DNA from: JAVBLT01 sp031553315
GTDB lineage: Bacteria > Verrucomicrobiota > Kiritimatiellia > RFP12 > DVOR01
Assembly (NCBI GenBank): GCA_031553315.1
Contig: JAVBLT010000002.1
Coordinates: 66,302 to 130,301, forward strand
DNA: 64,000 bases
Direction: 5' to 3'
Positions within the stretch are counted from its first letter, which is position 1, and every line of letters begins with the position of its first letter. The notes beneath the pieces were generated by a model. The model was not told where the DNA came from. It made no database searches and saw only the letters and a program-made list of their open reading frames with translations. The position numbers and the translations under genes are program-made. Below, in pieces: positions 9,553-17,037 of the stretch.

Positions 9553-11268
9553 ATGAACGAAGAAATCGATTCCTGCTCCCCCGACACCAGCCGCCACTTC
9601 CTCCGCCAGTGGATTGAAGAAGACCTCGCCGCCGGCAGGAACGACGGCGCCGTCGTCACCCGCTTCCCCCCCGAGCCCAACGGCTGGATCCACATCGGCC
9701 ACGCAAAAGCCATTTATATCGACTTCGGCATGGCCGCCCTCTTCAACGGCCGCTGCCACCTGCGCATGGACGACACCAACCCCTCCAAAGAAACCGACGA
9801 ATTCGTCGAACAGCTCAAACGCGACGTCTCCTGGCTCGGCTACACCTGGCACGCCTTCTTCTACGCCGCCGACATGTTCGAAGCCATGTGGGAAATCGCC
9901 GAAAACCTCATCCTCACCGGCCACGCCTACATCTGCGCCCTCTCCCAGGATGAATGGAAAACCTACCGCGGCATCCCCACCGAGCCCGGCCGCCCCAGCC
10001 CCTACCGCGACCGCCCCGCCGAAGAAAGCCTCGACCTCTTCCGCCGCATGCGCGCCGGCGAATTCGCCGAAGGCTCCCTCTGCCTCCGCGCCAAGATCGA
10101 CATGGCCTCCCCCAACATCCACTTCCGCGACCCCGTCATCTACCGCATCCTCCACACACCCCACTACCACACCGGCGACGCCTGGCACGCCTACCCCATG
10201 TACGACTTCGCCCACCCCATTGAAGACGCCCTCGAAGGCGTGACCCACTCCATGTGCACCCTCGAATTCGAAGTGCACCGCCCCCTCTACGATTGGGTCG
10301 TCGACCGCATGGACGCCATGGGCAAGCTCCTCACCCGCGCCGGCAAAAAAATCCGCCCCCAGCAACGCGAATTCGCCCGCCTCAACCTCACCTACACCGT
10401 GATGAGCAAACGCAAGCTCCTCCAGCTCGTCCAGGAAAAACGCGTCGAAGATTGGGACGACCCCCGCATGCCCACCGTCGCCGGCCTCCGCCGCCGCGGC
10501 TACACCCCTGAATCCATCCGAGCCTTCTGCGAAAAAATCGGCGTCTCCAAATACGAAAGCGAGACCGACGTCGCCCTCCTCGAATACTGCATCCGAGCCG
10601 ACCTCAACACCATCGCCACCCGCCGCATGGCCGTGCTCAACCCCGTCAAAGTCATCATCGACAACATGCCCCACGGCACCCAGCTCATCGCCGAAGCCCA
10701 AAACAACCCCGAAGACCCCGCCGCCGGCACCCGCAAAATCGCCTTCACCCGCGAACTCTACATCGAGCGCGACGATTTCATGGAAGAGCCCGCCAAAAAA
10801 TTCTTCCGCTGCGCCCCCGGCCAGGAAGTCCGCCTTCGCGGCGCCTGCCTCTTCACCTGCACCCACACCGTGAAAGACCCCGAAGGCCGCATCCTTGAAA
10901 TCCACGGCACCTACGACCCCCTCTCCACCGGCGGCAACGCCCCCGACGGCCGCAAAGTGAAAGGCACCATCCACTGGGTCTCCGCCCAATACGCCCACCC
11001 CGCCACCGTCCGCCTCTACGACCGCCTTTTTGTGATCCCCGACCCCCTCTCCCACGAATCGGGCGATTTCCTCAACGCCCTCAACCCCGATTCCGAGACC
11101 ACCCTCACCGCCTACCTCGAACCCGCGCTCAAAGACGCCCGCCCCGGCGAGCACTATCAGTTTGAGCGCCTCGGCTACTTCTGCGCGGATACCCGCCACT
11201 CCACCCCCGGCGCCCCCGTCTTCAACCGCACCGTAACCCTGAAAGATTCCTGGGCGCCAAAAAACTGA
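9553..11268 (+). CDS. glnS: Glutaminyl-tRNA synthetase
   Basis: 571 residues, a cytoplasmic class I aminoacyl-tRNA synthetase that charges tRNA-Gln with glutamine. The N-terminal Rossmann fold has the signature PPEPNGWIHIGHAK, including the HIGH motif, and the second signature appears as VMSKRKL (KMSKS-like). A GlnRS-specific rather than GluRS-specific identity is supported by PEPNG, by the YPMYDFAHPIEDALEGVTHS segment, and by the all-beta C-terminal anticodon-binding domains (residues about 340-571). The length matches bacterial GlnRS. The chosen ATG is at 9553; a longer open frame upstream overlaps the 3D lipoprotein and is not used. Presence of GlnRS means Gln-tRNA can be made directly rather than only by GatCAB transamidation. 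A tRNA-Ala gene with its own promoter follows. Confidence 0.95.
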   Translation: MNEEIDSCSPDTSRHFLRQWIEEDLAAGRNDGAVVTRFPPEPNGWIHIGHAKAIYIDFGMAALFNGRCHLRMDDTNPSKETDEFVEQLKRDVSWLGYTWHAFFYAADMFEAMWEIAENLILTGHAYICALSQDEWKTYRGIPTEPGRPSPYRDRPAEESLDLFRRMRAGEFAEGSLCLRAKIDMASPNIHFRDPVIYRILHTPHYHTGDAWHAYPMYDFAHPIEDALEGVTHSMCTLEFEVHRPLYDWVVDRMDAMGKLLTRAGKKIRPQQREFARLNLTYTVMSKRKLLQLVQEKRVEDWDDPRMPTVAGLRRRGYTPESIRAFCEKIGVSKYESETDVALLEYCIRADLNTIATRRMAVLNPVKVIIDNMPHGTQLIAEAQNNPEDPAAGTRKIAFTRELYIERDDFMEEPAKKFFRCAPGQEVRLRGACLFTCTHTVKDPEGRILEIHGTYDPLSTGGNAPDGRKVKGTIHWVSAQYAHPATVRLYDRLFVIPDPLSHESGDFLNALNPDSETTLTAYLEPALKDARPGEHYQFERLGYFCADTRHSTPGAPVFNRTVTLKDSWAPKN

Positions 11269-11278
11269 TGTTTTTGGT

Positions 11279-11307
11279 TTGACGCGCACCCCGGTTTTTT
11301 GTTAAAG
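11279..11307 (+). promoter_or_regulatory. Putative promoter for tRNA-Ala
   Basis: TTGACG (11279-11284) and TTAAAG (11302-11307) are separated by 17 nt. They lie 28 nt upstream of the mature tRNA 5' end and just after the glnS stop. Confidence 0.55.
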
Positions 11308-11334
11308 TACGCCGCGTTGTTTCAGTTGTAGAGC

Positions 11335-11410
11335 GGGGCGATAGCTCAGTTGGTAGAGCACCACGTTCGCAACGTGGGGGTCGTGAGTTCGAATCTCATT
11401 CGCTCCACCA
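11335..11410 (+). tRNA. tRNA-Ala (CGC anticodon)
   Basis: 76 nt with CCA encoded. The acceptor stem is GGGGCGA/TCGCTCC and includes the G3:U70 wobble that identifies alanine tRNAs. The D-arm is GCTC/GAGC, the anticodon stem CCACG/CGTGG has loop TTCGCAA (anticodon CGC, codon GCG), and the T-loop is TTCGAAT. Confidence 0.96.
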
Positions 11411-11424
11411 CTTTACGATTGAAA

Positions 11425-11463
11425 AATAAGGCACTTGCACAAGGCAAGCGCCTTATTTTTTTA
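11425..11463. terminator. Bidirectional intrinsic terminator between tRNA-Ala and the A2M gene
   Basis: AATAAGGCACTTGC (11425-11438) pairs with GCAAGCGCCTTATT (11444-11457) with one A-C mismatch and a 5-nt loop. Runs of T on the plus side and of A on the other flank let it act in both directions. The TAA stop of the convergent alpha-2-macroglobulin gene (11453-11455) lies inside the stem. Confidence 0.88.
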
Positions 11464-14400
11464 CGTTGATCTTTTCGGCGGAAGCGCGGGCGTTGAAGTC
11501 AGGCGCGTAGAAGCTTTCAACGGTGGCGATGCCGCCCTGAAAATCGCCGGCGTTGAACACGCGATAACTGCAATCAATCATTGTGGTTCCGCGCGGCAGG
11601 GTTTCGAAATAGAAATGCGTGGCGGTGTCTTCCAGCGAGAGGTAATACCCACTGCGATAACCGGAGAGGGTTTCAACCGGTTCGCAACCCGCCGCGCGAC
11701 CATCGGCCACATGGATGTGGCTTATCTCCTGCGCGGCGTGGATGACCAGCCGAACCACCACCTCGTCGCCCACACGGATCTCGCCGGCAACCAACTCATC
11801 GCCGCGCTTCACGCGAAACAGCTTTTCAACCGAAAGCACGTTGCTGTCGCCGGTCGTTTTGAGTGTGCCCAGCTCTTCCTCGTAGCTCAAAACAATGCTA
11901 CCAAATGCCAAACCGTCGCCGCTTTTTTCAAAGATGACCGATGCCAAGTTATCCGAGATGCCGGGTTTGGCGAGCGGTTTGTGATCGGCATCGAACACAG
12001 CGACAGAGGCGCCGGTCTCCAAAAATCCGCAGCATTGCAGCAGCATCCACACCGCGGCTCCTGTGGCGCGCGGGGTTTCCCATGCATTGAGGCGCTTGTG
12101 TTGAAGCAGCCATTGAGCCGCGCGTTTGCAGGTGTTGGTATCGCCGGCCTGAAGTAGCATTTCCATACCGAGCACGTGCGATTCTACGGGGGTACGCCAG
12201 CCTTCCCACCAGCAGTTTTCACGCGGCCATGAAACGCCCCACACGGGGTCGTCGGTCAGCGAGGCATAGAGCTGGGGCAAACCGTCGTCGGGAACGCCCA
12301 GGCGAAAAGCAGCGATGGCCAGCATCCGGCGCTGCTGCACGGGCCACTCGGTTTGCAAGGCCCGGCCCACATAATCGCGCAAGGGTATTTTTTCTTCCTC
12401 GGAAAGCTCAAAGAAACTTCGGGCATAAGCGCGGGCCGGGGTGAGCCCTTCATGGGCGATGTCGGGCAAATCCTCGCAGGCAATGCCCAGGCGGTGCAGA
12501 CGTGCCCGCCCCACGAGAATCAGGTCGGTGATGAAAGGCGAAACCGATTGTTTGCCGAACCATCCCCACCCCGCTTTCTCCACGCGGCACAGGTTCAGGC
12601 GCTCCAGAGCCCGATTGCGCAGAATTGCGCGGGCGATATCATCGCTGAAAAAAGTTCCGGCCTTGCGCACGCCCGGATCGCGGCGGATGAGCTCATCGGC
12701 CAGCAGGCAGGCGGAGTAGGCGTTGAACGCCTGATCGGCGCTCATATCTTCGGCGATTTCAGGCGGCAAGGCGGCCAGCACGGAGAAAAACGGATCGTCA
12801 ATCAGGTTGATCCGCCATTCTTTCGCCTCAAAGGTCGGCGATTCCAGATGCTCCGCCAGGGTGGTCGCCACGGTCTGGGCGCCGTTCGTGAGCGTGAAGG
12901 GGATGGCGTCGACAGCCGCAATGCGGCTACTCAACACGGGCAGCGTGCGGCGCTCGGCATCGGTTTGCGCAGTGAAGGCGAGGGTCATTTCGCCGGCCTG
13001 GCGCGGCGTGACAGACCAGGTGAAATTCGTCGAAGCGCCTGCGGGCAACGCATACGGATAGGCCACCATCGGAGCGCCGTCCACATCAAGCGAAACCGCG
13101 CCGCGCTGCTCGATCGCACCGGCGTTGTCGAGCTTCACGGGGATCAGGCAGGTATCGCCCTCGCGCAAAAAGCGAGGCAGGTTGGGCGTGAGCATCAGGT
13201 CTTTGACACTTTCAATTTCAGCCGTCATCACACCGCTTTGAAGGGTATCGGTGTAGGCCATCGCCATAAACTTCCAGCGCGTGAGTGAATCGGGCATCGT
13301 GAAGGAGAAAGTGGCAATCCCTTCGCTATCGGTCTCGGCGAAGGCTTTGAAGAAGGCGGTTTCGCGGAAATCGGTTCGAACCTCAACCGGGCTACCCAGA
13401 CCGGGATCACGCGAGGAAACAACGCCGGTCATCGTAGACGCCACGACACACCTCGCCTGAATGGAATCAACGGGAGGAGGAACATCATCAACAGACGCCT
13501 CGAAATCAGGAATCAAATTAAACATGGCGCGGGTGGAAAGCCCGAAATCATCCTGTCGGAAGTTGCGCCAGAAATCAAACGGAAGCGCCCCGGTCAGCGT
13601 GTTCCAACGGTTGGCGCGAATCAAACCAAGCGCTGCATCGTAAAGCACCGCCGAGACGCGCGCACCGGGGGTCGACACTTTGACCTGCCAGCGTTGCGCT
13701 TCGGCCGGTTTCACCTTTTTGGGAATGTCGACCGCTTCAAGTTCGAGGTTCAAATCCCAGGGAACGAAGATTTTGTTGGTTTGGGTGTAAACACGGTTGT
13801 TGCGCACCATCGAAACGTAGACGGTAAAATCGCCGCGCAACGATTCGGTAACCGGCAACGTGATGAGGCCGCTTGTTTCGGGTTTTGTGACGGCGGAATA
13901 GAAGATTCCGTTGCGGTTGACCGCATCGATGCGCAAAACAGAATCGCCCAACGCGGTCGCCCAATAAAAACGCGAGGTTTCCCCCACCCGGCACTGCGCC
14001 TTCTCCTTGAGAAAAACAAACGCCTCCTCCCCCGCATAGGTTTGCCCCGGCGCAATCACCCGGAAGGTCGCACCATTGGTCACCATGCTTCCCGAGCGCG
14101 CGTCGAAAGCCGATGCCACGCCATGCCAGATCCCCGGCGGCAACGTAACTGTAACCTCGCCTTTCCCCTCGATTGTTTCAAAGGAAACCGTCGAATACGA
14201 CTCCGCCACGGGTTTCCAAAGGTCTTTCAATTTCGGTACATACCAGCTTTCCTCCTCTTCGCTTTTTTTCACGCACGGAAAAAAGGTAAGCGACCCGTTC
14301 ACCGAAACCGGATCGCCGGCGGGCGTGTAGCTGTGAACCGATATCACCGCGCCGTTCGGATTCCACTCTGGCACACTGAGCCCCAGCGCGAACGATTTTA

Positions 14401-16525
14401 CGTCCACAAAAAAGGTGCTCCAGGCCCTTCTCGTTTCCCCCGAAACATCAACCGCCGTCACACTCAGAGTATAGCGCATCGCGACCAGATCCTTCGCGTC
14501 GGCGGGAGACGTTGGCATGAATGGAATCGAAAAGGAGCCGTCGGCCGCCGTAACGGTCTTCCCGCTGGCTTCATCGGAGGAATCGCTGATAACACCCCAA
14601 AAGCAATGCGGCCTTTTTGAAATTGACCACGACACCGCCGCATTCTGAAGCGGCGTGCCGTTGAGCATCCGCGCACGCCCCGTCAGCGTGATTTCTCTCC
14701 CGAAAACCGCATCGGTCGGCGCTGAATCAAGCATCACCTCATAGGTCGCCCTCCGATACATTCCCACGGAAACCGAAGCATTCCGGTTGTGAAAACTGCG
14801 CGCATCCGCACAAAACTCAATGTTTCCGGGCGGAAGCGTTTCGGACAACGCAAACGAACCGCTGAACCCGCCATGCGCATCGGTTGAAAACGATTCAGTC
14901 CCCAGCACAATCTTGCGGGAGCCCGCCGACCAGGTTGCCGTAAACACCCCAGAGGCCTCGACCACGCCGTATCGATCGTTTTTCGAATCTTTCTCCGTGA
15001 TGATCCCAAAATACTGAATCGTTTGCCCCGGGCGATATACCGCCCGGTCAAAATACCAATTCACCACGCCCGTGCGTGAATCCGGCTCAGGATGCTCCAG
15101 CTTCACCCCGATCCAAGGTACCAGCACCCGCTCCTCGCCTGCCGTCACGCGAATCAGAAAATCATGCGGTTGCCGCATTTTTTGGGGTTCGACCTCAATC
15201 CGTGCCGCCCCCGTCCGGTCGGTTACCCCCGAAGCGACCGCCCTCACCGGATTATTCTTCCGCACAATCTCCACGGTTGCACCGGCAACCGGCAGCCCGC
15301 TGACCGCCCGCGCCACATACACCTGTGCCGCCGAATCCTCTCCCGGCCCCGAGGCATCCAGCGTGACCACGCGCAGATCCGCCGCCGTAACCATGCAGTT
15401 TTCGCTGTAAAACGTACCGGAAGCATCGCTTGCGCATACCAGATAAAACCCCGGATTGAAACGCTCCGAAACCGAGACCACCGTTTCCGTTTCCTCAAAC
15501 CGTGCCGCAGGCTCCGGCTTCACGGCCACCTTCAACACCGGCGTATGCGTTTTGAAAACGGGATCGGGCCCGTTCGCTATAAACGCAGAGGCTTCATCGG
15601 ATTTGGCGATAAAGGCGGCTTCATCCACCGCGAAGAAATTCAGCGTGAGCTCACCCAGATTCGAACTGTGCACCGTCAGCTCAACAGGTGAGGCCGGCCA
15701 CAGCGTTTCGCACGTGATCATTCCGCGCTTGCGGGTGATCCATTCGAGTGAGGCGATGATTTTTTCGCGCAGCGTCTGCGCCACCACCGCCTCCAACGCC
15801 TCTTGAAGAACATCGTATTTTTTCTCCAGCGATTCAGCATATTCAGAGGCTTCAAAGAGAACAACGGCTTTTGCATCGCCCTTCATGCGCGGATCTTCGA
15901 GAAGCTTCAACAACGCCTCCCGGCACGCTTCAGGCGATCGCTTTTCTTTTTCGAAATTCAGCTTCATCAGCCGAACCGTCGCCATACTCTCCGCCGCCAC
16001 GGCTCCGCGCCGCGCCGCGCTCACCTGCCATATTTCCAGAATCCGGGGGTGCGCATTTTGAAAAGAGTAATCACTCAGGCAAGTGAGGCAAACGGAATCA
16101 TACAGCGTGAAACTCTCAAGCCCCTCGCTCAGCTCCGGCCAAAGCGAGAGCGCTTCCTGCCGCGACACCTCCGAAAAAAGCGCCTCCGCCTTGAGCACCG
16201 CATCCAGCCGGGTCTGCCGAAAGGCTTCAAACTGTTTGAGGCTCCACTGTTGGACCGGTAGCGTTTTCACCGCCGCATCGGAAAGCCGGGTTTTGAAATG
16301 ATACGCCTTGTTGCGCGAGGCCAAAAGCTCCGCCAGCTGCATGAACGGTTCTTCTTCCTCAGGCAGCGTCTTCTCCGCCTTCAGCATCCGGGCAAGCGTC
16401 TGTTGAAAGGCATCATCCTTCTTCGACAGGGCGATCTGCTCCTTTACCGCGCCCTGCCACAACGCCTCCGCGCCGCACACCGCGCAGCAGACCCCCAGTG
16501 CATACGCCATGACCAGAACCTTCAT
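11453..16525 (-). CDS. Alpha-2-macroglobulin family protein without thioester
   Basis: 1690 residues, secreted. The start ATG at 16525 has GGGAGG upstream and gives a clean signal peptide (MKVLVMAYALGVCCAVCGA); an 18-codon longer frame is not needed. The family traits are clear: MG-type beta domains with DRAVYRPGQTIQYFG (about a third of the way in), the bait/A2M core DSLTRWKFMAMAYTDT, and the downstream LTPNLPRFLREGD segment, followed by an alpha-toroid-like region. The thioester motif CxEQ expected at the start of the toroid is absent, so it resembles the thioester-less YfaS-type class rather than YfhM. Bacterial A2Ms are thought to trap proteases in the periplasm; without the thioester, trapping would be non-covalent (inference). 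No pbpC lies next to it, unlike many bacterial A2M loci. Its stop codon lies inside a bidirectional terminator. Confidence 0.9.
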   Translation of the reverse strand: MKVLVMAYALGVCCAVCGAEALWQGAVKEQIALSKKDDAFQQTLARMLKAEKTLPEEEEPFMQLAELLASRNKAYHFKTRLSDAAVKTLPVQQWSLKQFEAFRQTRLDAVLKAEALFSEVSRQEALSLWPELSEGLESFTLYDSVCLTCLSDYSFQNAHPRILEIWQVSAARRGAVAAESMATVRLMKLNFEKEKRSPEACREALLKLLEDPRMKGDAKAVVLFEASEYAESLEKKYDVLQEALEAVVAQTLREKIIASLEWITRKRGMITCETLWPASPVELTVHSSNLGELTLNFFAVDEAAFIAKSDEASAFIANGPDPVFKTHTPVLKVAVKPEPAARFEETETVVSVSERFNPGFYLVCASDASGTFYSENCMVTAADLRVVTLDASGPGEDSAAQVYVARAVSGLPVAGATVEIVRKNNPVRAVASGVTDRTGAARIEVEPQKMRQPHDFLIRVTAGEERVLVPWIGVKLEHPEPDSRTGVVNWYFDRAVYRPGQTIQYFGIITEKDSKNDRYGVVEASGVFTATWSAGSRKIVLGTESFSTDAHGGFSGSFALSETLPPGNIEFCADARSFHNRNASVSVGMYRRATYEVMLDSAPTDAVFGREITLTGRARMLNGTPLQNAAVSWSISKRPHCFWGVISDSSDEASGKTVTAADGSFSIPFMPTSPADAKDLVAMRYTLSVTAVDVSGETRRAWSTFFVDVKSFALGLSVPEWNPNGAVISVHSYTPAGDPVSVNGSLTFFPCVKKSEEEESWYVPKLKDLWKPVAESYSTVSFETIEGKGEVTVTLPPGIWHGVASAFDARSGSMVTNGATFRVIAPGQTYAGEEAFVFLKEKAQCRVGETSRFYWATALGDSVLRIDAVNRNGIFYSAVTKPETSGLITLPVTESLRGDFTVYVSMVRNNRVYTQTNKIFVPWDLNLELEAVDIPKKVKPAEAQRWQVKVSTPGARVSAVLYDAALGLIRANRWNTLTGALPFDFWRNFRQDDFGLSTRAMFNLIPDFEASVDDVPPPVDSIQARCVVASTMTGVVSSRDPGLGSPVEVRTDFRETAFFKAFAETDSEGIATFSFTMPDSLTRWKFMAMAYTDTLQSGVMTAEIESVKDLMLTPNLPRFLREGDTCLIPVKLDNAGAIEQRGAVSLDVDGAPMVAYPYALPAGASTNFTWSVTPRQAGEMTLAFTAQTDAERRTLPVLSSRIAAVDAIPFTLTNGAQTVATTLAEHLESPTFEAKEWRINLIDDPFFSVLAALPPEIAEDMSADQAFNAYSACLLADELIRRDPGVRKAGTFFSDDIARAILRNRALERLNLCRVEKAGWGWFGKQSVSPFITDLILVGRARLHRLGIACEDLPDIAHEGLTPARAYARSFFELSEEEKIPLRDYVGRALQTEWPVQQRRMLAIAAFRLGVPDDGLPQLYASLTDDPVWGVSWPRENCWWEGWRTPVESHVLGMEMLLQAGDTNTCKRAAQWLLQHKRLNAWETPRATGAAVWMLLQCCGFLETGASVAVFDADHKPLAKPGISDNLASVIFEKSGDGLAFGSIVLSYEEELGTLKTTGDSNVLSVEKLFRVKRGDELVAGEIRVGDEVVVRLVIHAAQEISHIHVADGRAAGCEPVETLSGYRSGYYLSLEDTATHFYFETLPRGTTMIDCSYRVFNAGDFQGGIATVESFYAPDFNARASAEKINVKK

Positions 16526-16550
16526 AACCGCCTCCCGTTTTTTGGGTTGA

Positions 16551-16579
16551 ATGGTATAGCCTTTCAAGGGACCCGTCAA
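16551..16579 (-). promoter_or_regulatory. Putative promoter for the A2M gene
   Basis: On the minus strand, TTGACG (16579-16574) and TACCAT (16556-16551) are separated by 17 nt, about 26 nt upstream of the ATG at 16525. The -10 match is weak. Confidence 0.4.
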
Positions 16580-16615
16580 ATGGAAAATGTTTTAAAAAAA
16601 TAAGAAAAAAAACCC

Positions 16616-16644
16616 TTGTGTTTTTCGGCAAGGTGCTGTATTGT
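16616..16644 (+). promoter_or_regulatory. Putative promoter for the tRNA-Arg/fMet array
   Basis: TTGTGT (16616-16621) and TATTGT (16639-16644) are separated by 17 nt and end 14 nt before the first tRNA. Confidence 0.55.
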
Positions 16645-16658
16645 ATGACCCGTTTTGT

Positions 16659-16735
16659 GCGCCTCTAGCTCAATTGGATAGAGCATCTGACTACGGATCA
16701 GAAGGTTGCAGGTTCAACTCCTGCGAGGCGCGCCA
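16659..16735 (+). tRNA. tRNA-Arg (ACG anticodon), copy 1
   Basis: 77 nt with CCA encoded. Acceptor stem GCGCCTC/GAGGCGC, discriminator G, anticodon stem TCTGA/TCAGA with loop CTACGGA (anticodon ACG, read as ICG after A34 deamination), T-loop TTCAACT. Confidence 0.96.
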
Positions 16736-16750
16736 CTCCTTTACGAAGAG

Positions 16751-16827
16751 TGCGGGATGGAGCAGCCAGGCAGCTCGTCAGGCTCATAACCTGAAGGTCG
16801 TAGGTTCGAATCCTACTCCCGCTACCA
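16751..16827 (+). tRNA. Initiator tRNA-fMet (CAT), copy 1
   Basis: 77 nt with CCA encoded. The anticodon loop is CTCATAA. Initiator identity is shown by the unpaired 1:72 position (T1 and T72) and by close match to initiator tRNAs in the D-arm and variable loop. The anticodon stem ends A29-U41, G30-C40, G31-C39, so only two of the three usual G-C pairs are kept. Confidence 0.95.
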
Positions 16828-16830
16828 AAT

Positions 16831-16907
16831 GCGCCTCTAGCTCAATTGGATAGAGCATCTGACTACGGATCAGAAGGTTGCAGGTTCAACTCCTGCGAGG
16901 CGCGCCA
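16831..16907 (+). tRNA. tRNA-Arg (ACG anticodon), copy 2
   Basis: Identical to the copy at 16659-16735. It begins only 3 nt after the first tRNA-fMet. Confidence 0.96.
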
Positions 16908-16921
16908 CTTCTTTAGATGAG

Positions 16922-16998
16922 TGCGGGATGGAGCAGCCAGGCAGCTCGTCAGGCTCATAACCTGAAGGTCGTAGGTTCGAATCCTACTCCCGCTACCA
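16922..16998 (+). tRNA. Initiator tRNA-fMet (CAT), copy 2
   Basis: Identical to the copy at 16751-16827, including the T1/T72 mismatch. It is separated from tRNA-Arg copy 2 by a 14-nt spacer that differs from the 15-nt spacer in the first unit. Confidence 0.95.
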
Positions 16999-17002
16999 GT
17001 TT

Positions 17003-17037
17003 AACGGCACCCGGTTTAAGCCGGGTGCCGTTTCTTT
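17003..17037 (+). terminator. Intrinsic terminator of the tRNA array
   Basis: A perfect 12-bp stem (AACGGCACCCGG at 17003-17014 with CCGGGTGCCGTT at 17021-17032) has a 6-nt loop and is followed by TCTTTTT. The convergent GH3 gene stops at 17038-17040, directly behind the T-run. Confidence 0.93.

Larger units (their letters stand above)
16659..16998 (+). repeat. Tandem duplication of a tRNA-Arg/tRNA-fMet unit
   Basis: Two units, each tRNA-Arg(ACG) then tRNA-fMet, in direct orientation. The tRNA genes are identical between units while the internal spacers (16736-16750 and 16908-16921) have diverged. This fits either an old duplication with the tRNAs conserved or homogenised, or recent duplication with spacer change. 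Confidence 0.95.

Noticed and set aside
9517..11289. 590-codon minus-strand frame over glnS
   Set aside because: Antisense to an unmistakable GlnRS; low-complexity G/V/A/E composition and no motif.
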